Shown: piece after piece, positions 1 through 6,073 of the stretch
How positions within the stretch are numbered: the stretch's first letter is position 1
Layout: each line of letters begins with the position of its first letter
Source: Acidobacteriota bacterium
Lineage (GTDB): Bacteria; Acidobacteriota; Aminicenantia; Aminicenantales; Aminicenantaceae
NCBI GenBank assembly: GCA_030609975.1
Contig: JAUWSR010000101.1
Location: forward strand, 1-11,117
Length of the DNA stretch: 11,117 nt
Direction: 5' to 3'
Made by a program: the position numbers and the translations under genes
The notes under the pieces: generated by a model
Database searches by the model: none
Told to the model about the DNA's origin: nothing
What the model saw: the letters and a program-made list of their open reading frames with translations, nothing else

Positions 1-49
1 ATCGCAGCAGACTTCAGCTCCAGAAGCTGCCAGGCGAGCCGTTTGTTTT

Positions 50-718
50 TCAGGCGTTGTACGTGGTCAGAAGCACATCCAGGTCCTTGAGAAATCCGGG
101 CATGTCATCCTCGGGGATCTTGAAGATGCGCTTCACCACATAGTGGGTGAGGAAGGCCTGCTGATCCCCGCGGTGGGGAGGTTCGAAGATCACCACGTCG
201 TCGACCCGGCCTCCCAGGTAGCTGGTGTCGCTGGCGACCGCATAGAGCTGGTTTCGCAGGCTGGAGAACTTCGGGTCGTGGCACATGACCAGAGCATCCC
301 GGATGCAGCGGGAGATATGAGTGGGGCTTGAGACCAGGATGATCTTTTCCACACCCTGTTCAAGGAAGATCCGGGCCCCTTCTTCCATCTCCTCCCTCGT
401 GTTCTGGGAGCGGCACTCAGGGATGGAGATGGAGGCCAGCCGGGATCGCGCCGCCTCCAGGTCGATTCCCTCGAACCAGGAGAAGGCACTCAGTTCCTGG
501 AAATGATCCAGCATGTAATGGAGTGTGTACTCGCCTTCCTTCCTGCCGTCCTTCTCTGAGGCGCCCGTGCCGAAGACCATGAGGTCGGCATCCTCCTGCA
601 GGGCCACGGACACGGCCTTGGGGATCCTCCCCATCTCATCCGGGGGATTCCCCCACATGATCCCGCGCCAGTTCAGTGCCTCCAGATGACAGCCGTGGAC
701 GAGTACACCTGTTTTCAT
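50..718 (-). CDS. YdcF/DUF218-like family protein
   Basis: 222 aa with no signal peptide or membrane segment, so probably cytoplasmic. The N-terminus (VLVHGCH, residues 5-11) has the short hydrophobic strand that starts a Rossmann-like fold. FGTGASEKDGRKEGEY (about 49-64) and a later helix-strand unit, TREEMEEGARIFL followed by VEKIILVSSPTHISRC, match the pattern of the DUF218/YdcF/SanA superfamily, in which a conserved Thr/Asn helix is followed by a 'vtsp.H..R' strand. Members bind nucleotide-like ligands or act in envelope maintenance, but the substrate of this branch is unknown. The ATG at 718 has AGGAA about 6 nt upstream. The start lies 13 nt after the stop of the secreted-protein gene, so the two are probably cotranscribed. 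Family assignment is from motif recognition only. Confidence 0.65.
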   Translation of the reverse strand: MKTGVLVHGCHLEALNWRGIMWGNPPDEMGRIPKAVSVALQEDADLMVFGTGASEKDGRKEGEYTLHYMLDHFQELSAFSWFEGIDLEAARSRLASISIPECRSQNTREEMEEGARIFLEQGVEKIILVSSPTHISRCIRDALVMCHDPKFSSLRNQLYAVASDTSYLGGRVDDVVIFEPPHRGDQQAFLTHYVVKRIFKIPEDDMPGFLKDLDVLLTTYNA

Positions 719-731
719 GTGAATTCCTGCA

Positions 732-1136
732 CTATTTGATCTTGATTCCCTCTATTTCAATGCCCATGGCAACGATGTTTATGTTACAGGTGCTGACTTT
801 GCCTTCCTCGTCCTTGCCAAACTGGATCTCAAAGGTCTGGCCGTCGGAGCTTTCCGCTGTGAATTCGAACTCTGCACCTTCGATAGGCTCACAAACGGCT
901 GGGTCGCCATCGCCGGAATCCACCCAAAGGGCGCCATCGGTGATGTGAAAGGTCAACAGCTGAACGTCCCCGCCCATATCGCTCAGGTCGAACTCATATT
1001 CCCCCAGGATAGGGGCGTATTTTTTCGTAAGGGCATCGTCCGACTTCTCCTGGGCGACGAGAGGGGCGGTAATCAGAAAAACCAGCAGCAGGCCGGCAAA
1101 GACAGATAGAACACGGTTGTTTGCGAAATTTTTCAT
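732..1136 (-). CDS. Small secreted protein of unknown function
   Basis: 134 aa. I do not recognise the family. Residues 1-29 form a Sec signal peptide (basic MKNFANNR, a hydrophobic stretch, then APLVAQ with likely cleavage after Ala). The mature part is acidic and predicted mostly beta, with two Cys (in AVCEP and STCNI) that could form a disulfide in the periplasm. It ends in alternating hydrophobics (IEIEGIKIK). The ATG at 1136 is chosen because AGGAG lies 5 nt upstream; a GTG at 1142 is in frame but overlaps that ribosome binding site. It is followed after 13 nt by the YdcF-like gene and preceded by a 110-nt spacer after the permease gene that contains an inverted repeat. Confidence 0.75.
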   Translation of the reverse strand: MKNFANNRVLSVFAGLLLVFLITAPLVAQEKSDDALTKKYAPILGEYEFDLSDMGGDVQLLTFHITDGALWVDSGDGDPAVCEPIEGAEFEFTAESSDGQTFEIQFGKDEEGKVSTCNINIVAMGIEIEGIKIK

Positions 1137-1172
1137 TTTCACTCCTTATCGATGCAGGATAACCGATTTTAA

Positions 1173-1210
1173 AGGTCAAATCAATTTTTTGATAGTGGCG
1201 GCGTTGACCT
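1173..1210. repeat. Inverted repeat between permease and secreted-protein genes
   Basis: AGGTCAA (1173-1179) is exactly complementary to TTGACCT (1204-1210). Directly inside it ATCAA (1180-1184) pairs with TTGAT (1189-1193) around a TTTT loop, leaving a 10-nt bulge on one arm. It lies between the permease stop and the next minus-strand start. It could be a weak terminator or attenuator, or a regulator-binding site. There is no long T-run after it, so I do not call it a terminator. Confidence 0.35.
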
Positions 1211-1246
1211 CCTCTTTTCGAGTGTGGTATCGTTTTCCAGTTCCGT

Positions 1247-3826
1247 CTACTCGTGCCTCAGCGAGCCCACAGGGTCGGCTTGGGCCGACTTTACAGCCTG
1301 GTAGCTCACGGTGAGCGTTGCGATCAGAAGTGCCGCCCCGCCCGAGATCAGAAACACCATGATCTCGATGTGTGTCCGGTAGGCGAAATTCTGGAGCCAG
1401 CGGTTCATGGCAAGGTAGGCGATTGGCCAGGCGATGACGTTGGCCAGCAGCACCCAGCGCACAAATTCCCGGGAGAGCAGCAGGATGATCATCGATACGG
1501 ACGCCCCCAGCACCTTGCGGATCCCGATCTCTTTGGTGCGCTGTTCAGCCGCAAACGCGGCCAGGCCGAAGAGCCCCAAACAGGCGATGATGATAGCCAG
1601 GACCGCAAAGGAACTGAAAATGTTCCCCATCCTCTGCTCCGTGAGATAGGCCCGCTCGAACACCTCATCAAAGAATGAGAAATTGAAGAGATAGCTGGGG
1701 CTGAACCGCTTCATCACTCCCTCCACATAGTTGAGAGTGGCGGGGATGTCGGCGGCCTTGATCTTTATGGCGAGCTGGGAAAAGCTGCCCGGGTTATAAT
1801 AGACATAGAGCGGTTCGATGGGGCGGTGCAGGGAATGCAGGTGGAAGTCCTTCAGGACCCCCACTATGGTCCCCGGAGGACCGCCAAGGTGACTCATCTT
1901 TCGGCCGATCACGGAATCCCACTCAGCGACCTTGACAGCGGTCTCGTTGACCAGGAAGGCTCCCCCCGGATCGGATGAAAATTCCTTCGAGAAATTCCTC
2001 CCATCGACGATCTCCAATCCGAAGAGGCCCACGTAGTCGCTGTCCGCCATGTTGTAGTAGATGGTAATGGGTTCGTCCGGATTCCGGCCGGTCCAGTCCC
2101 GGGAGGTGAAGGTGTCGATGTCATTGGGCAGGCGGTGCGCTGCCGAGACGGCCGCAATACCTGGATTCCGCAGCAGCTCCGTCCTTATGGCCTCGATGTT
2201 CTGGCGGACAGACCTGTCACGTACAGGCAGGGTGATGATCTGTTCCCGGTTATAACCCATATCCGCCTTCTTCACGAAATCGAGCTGCGATCTCACGGTC
2301 AGGGTACAGACGATGAGGATTATGGAGATCGAGAACTGAACCAGGACCAGCACATTTCGCAGTGCCGATCCCTTGGCGCTGCGGGAAAAAGACCGGCTGA
2401 GCATGGTTATCGGCTTGAATCCGGATACACTCAACGCAGGATAGGAGCCGGCGAACAGCCCGACAAACAGGACGATGAGCACAAGCCCGAAAAAGAGCTG
2501 CGGATTGGCTACCGGATTGAAGCTGAGTTCTCTCTCCACCAGGTGGTTGAAGGCCGGCAGGGCGAACTTGATCAAAATGAGGGAAAGCCCCATCGCCAGC
2601 AGAGCCGTGGCCAGGGATTCACCCAGGAACTGCAGGATCAGCTGCCCCCGCCGGGCACCTACCACCTTGCGCATCCCCACCTCCTTGCCTCTACGGATGG
2701 AACGGGCGGTCGCCAGGTTCATGTAGTTGACACACGCGATCAGAAGGATGAGAAAGGCGACAGACGAGAACAGGAGCACGTACTTGATGTCGTTGTTGAC
2801 ACTGATCTCCTGCAGCCTGTGGGAATGGAGGTGGATCCCGGTCACAGGCTGGATCTCGTAGAGAGTGGGAAACGGCTCTTTTATCCCGGCCTGTTCGAAC
2901 AGGGGTCTCTCGATCACGAGATGGATCTTGCTCTCGAAGGCAGCCGGGTCGGTCCCCTCTTGCAGCAGCGTATACGTGTAGCAGTAGTTGGACATCCAAC
3001 TCGTGATGTCATTGCCATAGATCCTGAAGTAGGTCACATAAGGGACCACGACATCCATCCTCAAATGGGAATTATCCGGCATGTTTTCGAAAACACCGGA
3101 CACGACAAAGCTGCTGCCGCCATTGACAGCCAGGACCTTCCCCATGGGATCTTCGTCCCCGAAATACTTCTCGGCCGTCCTTTGAGACAGCAGGATGGCG
3201 GCAGGGTCTTCCAGGGCCGTTTCAGAGTCACCTTTTAGGAAGGGAATGGAAAATATTTTGAACATCTCGCCTTCCGCCCAGAAGAACTCCTCCTCAAGGA
3301 AGTTTTCCTGCCCGTAAGACACCAGGAAGTCCGTGCTCCGGATGATCCGGGCGGCGGCTTCCACCTCGGGGAGTTTTTCCTTCAGGGCCGGGCCCAGGGG
3401 AGGCGGGGTGAACGTGCGGTTCTCCCTCACTACACGGTACATGCGGTCGGCGTTCTCATGGTATTGGTCGAAGCTCAGCTCATGCTGAACATACAGGGCG
3501 ATCAAAATGAAGGCCGCCAGGCCCACGGTTAGGCCGCTGACATTCAGGACCGAATGAGTCCTGTTCTTCCGCAGGTTTCTCAAGGCGATCTTCATGTAGT
3601 TTCCAAACATCGAAATCCTCCAGCAAAGTCCATCGGTCACGAAGTAGGGAATAGACTTCATACACTGCATCCAAAACCAGAGCCGTGCCCGGTGAGGGCC
3701 CCGATCCACTGCGAGGGAGCGATAGGTCTCGATCACGTCCCCCAGGGTGGAGCTGCCTCCCCTGTCCGGGAACATCCGCTGGATGAGCCAGCCGGCGATC
3801 CGCGGAGGTTGATGGTGTTTCTTCAT
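1247..3826 (-). CDS. FtsX/MacB-type ABC transporter permease with N-terminal permease prefix domain
   Basis: 859 aa inner-membrane permease. Residues about 5-70 match the soluble 'permease prefix domain 2' found in front of acidobacterial-type permeases (PPRIAGWLIQRMFP, then TLGDVIETYRSL and a Trp-rich stretch). TM1 is about 93-113, followed by a large periplasmic MacB-like domain (about 115-340). The first FtsX block has TMs near 348-368, 402-424 and 444-464 with EVGMRKVVGA at 382-391. TM5 (490-510) starts the second half, with a second periplasmic domain and TMs near 738-758, 786-806 and 822-842. EIGIRKVLGA at 766-775 repeats the first motif. The ATG at 3826 is chosen over an upstream in-frame start because GAAAGG lies just before it and it follows the padR stop by 11 nt. 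No ATPase gene is in view, so it would need one encoded elsewhere. The family exports peptides or lipids or transmits force to the envelope; the substrate here is unknown. Confidence 0.9.
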   Translation of the reverse strand: MKKHHQPPRIAGWLIQRMFPDRGGSSTLGDVIETYRSLAVDRGPHRARLWFWMQCMKSIPYFVTDGLCWRISMFGNYMKIALRNLRKNRTHSVLNVSGLTVGLAAFILIALYVQHELSFDQYHENADRMYRVVRENRTFTPPPLGPALKEKLPEVEAAARIIRSTDFLVSYGQENFLEEEFFWAEGEMFKIFSIPFLKGDSETALEDPAAILLSQRTAEKYFGDEDPMGKVLAVNGGSSFVVSGVFENMPDNSHLRMDVVVPYVTYFRIYGNDITSWMSNYCYTYTLLQEGTDPAAFESKIHLVIERPLFEQAGIKEPFPTLYEIQPVTGIHLHSHRLQEISVNNDIKYVLLFSSVAFLILLIACVNYMNLATARSIRRGKEVGMRKVVGARRGQLILQFLGESLATALLAMGLSLILIKFALPAFNHLVERELSFNPVANPQLFFGLVLIVLFVGLFAGSYPALSVSGFKPITMLSRSFSRSAKGSALRNVLVLVQFSISIILIVCTLTVRSQLDFVKKADMGYNREQIITLPVRDRSVRQNIEAIRTELLRNPGIAAVSAAHRLPNDIDTFTSRDWTGRNPDEPITIYYNMADSDYVGLFGLEIVDGRNFSKEFSSDPGGAFLVNETAVKVAEWDSVIGRKMSHLGGPPGTIVGVLKDFHLHSLHRPIEPLYVYYNPGSFSQLAIKIKAADIPATLNYVEGVMKRFSPSYLFNFSFFDEVFERAYLTEQRMGNIFSSFAVLAIIIACLGLFGLAAFAAEQRTKEIGIRKVLGASVSMIILLLSREFVRWVLLANVIAWPIAYLAMNRWLQNFAYRTHIEIMVFLISGGAALLIATLTVSYQAVKSAQADPVGSLRHE

Positions 3827-3837
3827 GGCGGGCCTTT

Positions 3838-4167
3838 CTACCGAGGTGCGGACAGTTCCTCGATCCCCGCCCACACAGAAGCCTGCACCTTCCGCACCTC
3901 TTCCAGGGCTTTGATCCCCTTAGGCGTGAGCCTGAAGATGCGCTTGCTTTTCCCTCCCCGTGTGGGCGATGGCTCCGTGAAATTGGACGTGAGGCAGCCC
4001 TTTTTCTCGAGACGGCGCAGCATCACAAAAAGAGCCCCGTAGGCCCAGGACTTGCCCGTGGCTCCTTTGATCTGCTCCATGATGGTCACGCCGTAGGCAT
4101 TCTCCTTCAGCCGCCAGATCGCCAGCAGAAGGAACTCCTCGGACCGTGAAATGAATTTTTTCTCCAT
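3838..4167 (-). CDS. PadR family transcriptional regulator
   Basis: 109 aa, the short form of the family. The winged-helix fold covers residues about 8-85: EEFLLLAIWRL (helix 1), YGVTIMEQI (helix 2), a recognition-helix region at SWAYGALFVMLRRLEKKGC (40-58), a wing, and the family motif LTPKG at 80-84. A C-terminal helix (85-105) would serve in dimerisation. Start: the ATG at 4167 has AGGTG at good spacing. The in-frame ATG at 4215 would force the coding region through the promoter/operator palindrome. The gene ends 11 nt before the permease start, and its stop is next to the permease ribosome binding site. PadR-permease pairs of this kind are common in Acidobacteria; repression of its own operon is the usual role. 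Confidence 0.9.
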   Translation of the reverse strand: MEKKFISRSEEFLLLAIWRLKENAYGVTIMEQIKGATGKSWAYGALFVMLRRLEKKGCLTSNFTEPSPTRGGKSKRIFRLTPKGIKALEEVRKVQASVWAGIEELSAPR

Positions 4168-4175
4168 GGTTTCAC

Positions 4176-4204
4176 CTATAATATATACGACGTAGTTATT
4201 ATAG
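4176..4204. promoter_or_regulatory. Candidate PadR operator (29-bp palindrome)
   Basis: The left arm CTATAATA-TA-TACG and right arm CGTA-GT-TATTATAG surround a central A at 4190. Twelve of fourteen base pairs are symmetric. The site starts 8 bp upstream of the padR ATG, overlaps the start of its ribosome binding site, and contains a TATAAT on the minus strand (4203-4198) that could be the -10 element. I see no good -35 element at normal spacing. The position fits autorepression by PadR. Confidence 0.65.
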
Positions 4205-4233
4205 AAAAGGTTCACTCAGATTGGGGCTCAAAC

Positions 4234-4283
4234 AAAAAAACGAACCACTCCCGGTTATGCCCGGCTCTTTGGCTTCGGGGTGG
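4234..4283 (-). terminator. Rho-independent terminator candidate after the propeller lipoprotein gene
   Basis: Read on the minus strand, CCACCCCG (from 4283) can pair with CGGGAGTGG (ending at 4245) with one bulge. Alternatively GAGCC pairs with GGTTC closer to the T-run. Seven T follow (complement of 4234-4240). It lies 58 bp after the stop of the propeller gene and upstream of padR, so it would separate the two transcription units. Part of the hairpin is made of dispersed-repeat sequence. Confidence 0.5.
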
Positions 4284-4288
4284 ATCAG
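4262..4288 (-). repeat. Dispersed intergenic repeat, copy 1
   Basis: The plus strand reads CGG then CTCTTTGGCTTC, GGG and GTGGATCAG. It matches copies at 5996-6024 and 9451-9482 except for a deletion of about 5 bp in the middle. It starts 52 bp downstream of the propeller-gene stop (minus-strand sense). Confidence 0.5.
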
Positions 4289-4340
4289 CCAGTCCAATAA
4301 GACTTTAGCAATTTGATGTATTTCTCACCAACCATGTACC

Positions 4341-5501
4341 CTATCCAATAATTCTGTACTCATAGACACATGATTCAATGCTGGAGTCAATTAGAAACAT
4401 CCGGTCACCATAAATAGAAATATTGTTAAACCTGACATTCGGGAAAGAAACCTTAAATATTAGAATGCCATCCGTGTCAAAAACATCAAACTCATAGCAG
4501 TTGGTCAGACTATCTCCTTCTTCAAATGACATGAATTTATTCGGCTGTTTGAGAAAGGTCAATACCCATATTCTGTCTTTGTGGTCGACATATATACCCT
4601 TTGTTACGGATGATACTGAGGGCCAGGGAAATTCTCTTTCCAAATTTCCGCTTTTCATCAATTCGACTTTCATCACATTTTCTATCTCATAGGGTAGGGC
4701 CCTGCTAGCTGAAAAGATCATGTCGCCGTCCTGAGTATATTGGGCAACGATGTTTTGATGGGCGTAGGCCACGTACAGATTATTGCTGCTATCTGCAGCA
4801 AAATATACAATGTTGGCGTTCAGGGTTAAGTCCGGAGTCTCATACTGCTCGAATATACCGAACGAACGGATAACAGTTCCCTCTTTATTATATACTGATA
4901 ATAGATTTGGTTCCCCCGAATCCATCCACAGAGAGGGATGACTTGGAAGAACCACACCTGAATCAGAGAGGATGGCCATACCAGATGTTCGATATTGTGC
5001 CCCAACACTGCTGCCAAAACGACCCATTACAGGAGGTTTGAAGCCGTCCTCATAGCTCCCATCAAGTGAGAATACAGAGACTCTCCGGCTTGCTATGTAT
5101 AATTTATTTTCTTTCATCCTAATAGAAAACGGATACATTAGGTCACCGGGCCCCTGACCTGGCTGCCCGAAGGATGAAATATATTGATAATCTTTGTTAT
5201 ACCGTTTCACAGTACAACCTCTTCCTTCCAGAATCAGAATATCCCCATTTGGGAGCCGGGCTGCATCAACTGGATCAAACAAAATATCTTTTTCCTCTTC
5301 GCCCTCCAGGCGTCCGATTTTGCCAAGGAGCTCTATGCTTAAGCCAGAATTCTTTCCATGTTGTGCATCATGATTGTGGATATGCCGAACGCCATCGATC
5401 TCTTCTACTGTAAATAATGACGTATCAACGGATGAGTCTCTGCAGCCCACGATCAGTAATGTCAAAACCGCAACTGAAATGAGTATGGTCAAGGATCTCA
5501 T
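4341..5501 (-). CDS. 6-bladed beta-propeller lipoprotein
   Basis: 386 aa. Residues 1-20 are a lipoprotein signal (MRSLTILIS, hydrophobic core, lipobox LIVGC with Cys20). The rest is made of beta-rich repeats of the NHL/6-bladed propeller kind. LPNGDILILEGRGCTVKRYN (83-102) and the hallmark FGQPGQGPGD (111-120) belong to the first blades; later repeats include NNLYVAYAHQNIVAQYTQDG, KDRIWVLTFLK and FDTDGILIFKVSFP. Such proteins are envelope-anchored binding scaffolds, and the ligand cannot be inferred. The ATG at 5501 has GGGAGAG 6 nt upstream and puts the signal peptide at the N-terminus; an in-frame upstream ATG at 5573 would add 24 residues with no signal character. The gene follows the truncated propeller gene after 68 nt and may be read from the same promoter. 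Confidence 0.8.
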   Translation of the reverse strand: MRSLTILISVAVLTLLIVGCRDSSVDTSLFTVEEIDGVRHIHNHDAQHGKNSGLSIELLGKIGRLEGEEEKDILFDPVDAARLPNGDILILEGRGCTVKRYNKDYQYISSFGQPGQGPGDLMYPFSIRMKENKLYIASRRVSVFSLDGSYEDGFKPPVMGRFGSSVGAQYRTSGMAILSDSGVVLPSHPSLWMDSGEPNLLSVYNKEGTVIRSFGIFEQYETPDLTLNANIVYFAADSSNNLYVAYAHQNIVAQYTQDGDMIFSASRALPYEIENVMKVELMKSGNLEREFPWPSVSSVTKGIYVDHKDRIWVLTFLKQPNKFMSFEEGDSLTNCYEFDVFDTDGILIFKVSFPNVRFNNISIYGDRMFLIDSSIESCVYEYRIIG

Positions 5502-5569
5502 AACGTCTCTCCCAATTTCCTGAATTGCATGAAACATGTGAATTTCAGGTTTATTCCATGTCATATGTA

Positions 5570-5854
5570 TCACCTTACTATTGATGGCCCATTTAACATC
5601 CTATACTTAACGACTGAATATATTCCATCCTCATCTTGGAAATAGATGAATCCATCATCATCCAAACTCAGCCTGAACGGGCGTTTGAAGTAAAACTCTT
5701 CGCTTTCATCCGTGATCCGCATGAGCTCTTCCAGCTCCAAGATACGACCTGGATTCTTCCCCTGTGGCGTGGATGAGTTCTCAATGATCGTCTGAGATGA
5801 ACCAAAAAGTGTAAGCAAACTAATGCTAACGACAAAACCCAATGCCTTTTTCAT
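5570..5854 (-). pseudogene. Truncated secreted propeller-like protein (first blade only)
   Basis: 94 aa. MKKALGFVVSISLLTLFGSSQ is a Sec signal peptide. GRILELEELMRITDE and FYFKRPFRLSLDDDGFIYFQDEDGIYSV read like the N-terminal strand and first blade of a secreted 6-bladed propeller (usual pattern: FYF.rP...., D.DG.iyv.D.D). Family members normally continue for 300 or more residues and have a G-QGPGE motif soon after. Here the frame stops after YSVVKYRMLNGPSIVR, and no other frame in the following 68 nt continues the fold. The start has a very strong AGGAGGGG 3 nt from the ATG, so it is probably still translated. Most likely a remnant of a paralogue of the neighbouring propeller, cut by a deletion; a genuine small secreted protein is possible. 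Confidence 0.5.
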
Positions 5855-5877
5855 GTTCCCCTCCTGCTCAATAATTA

Positions 5878-5893
5878 TGCAGAAATTGTGCCA
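5878..5893 (-). promoter_or_regulatory. Possible sigma-54 (-24/-12) promoter
   Basis: The minus strand reads TGGCAC-AATTT-CTGCA. The GG and GC doublets are exactly 12 bp apart, and 14 of the 16 positions agree with the TGGCACG-N4-TTGCA consensus. The predicted start near 5867 leaves a 13-nt leader containing the AGGAGGGG of the truncated propeller gene. No enhancer-binding protein gene is in the window. Confidence 0.35.
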
Positions 5894-5995
5894 GATTAGC
5901 ACGCCAAGGAAAGGTGATCGATTGAAGCCGAATCTGTTCGGTTAGATCACAGGTATGTTCGTATTCGGGCAAGAACGACACAACTTTTCAATCAA

Positions 5996-6024
5996 CTCTT
6001 TGGCTCCCAGGTGGAGTGGGTCAG
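5996..6024 (-). repeat. Dispersed intergenic repeat, copy 2
   Basis: The plus strand reads CTCTTTGGCTCCCAGG then TGGAGTGGGTCAG. It aligns without gaps to the copy at 9454-9482, matching 23 of 29 bases. It lies 49 bp after the stop of the TlpA-like gene on the minus strand, inside the 219-bp spacer 5855-6073. The rest of that spacer holds only the possible sigma-54 site and nothing else I recognise. Confidence 0.5.
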
Positions 6025-6073
6025 AGTGGTTCAAATTTAGGAAAAACAAAGCAGCATAAGGCTCCTTGCCGAT

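Noticed and set aside
1..49. Hairpin CAGCT-ccaga-AGCTG as a terminator for the YdcF-like gene
   Set aside because: The stem is only 5 bp and no T-run follows on the minus strand, so it is not enough for a terminator call.
2135..3238. Long plus-strand open frame of 367 codons inside the permease gene
   Set aside because: It is antisense to a clear permease, has a composition of charged residues typical of a shadow frame in G+C-rich DNA, and contains no recognisable domain.
4241..4270. Resemblance of GAGCCGGGCAT...GGTTC (minus strand) to group II intron domain V
   Set aside because: The stem is too short, the catalytic triad and bulge pattern are missing, and no reverse transcriptase gene or other intron domain is nearby.
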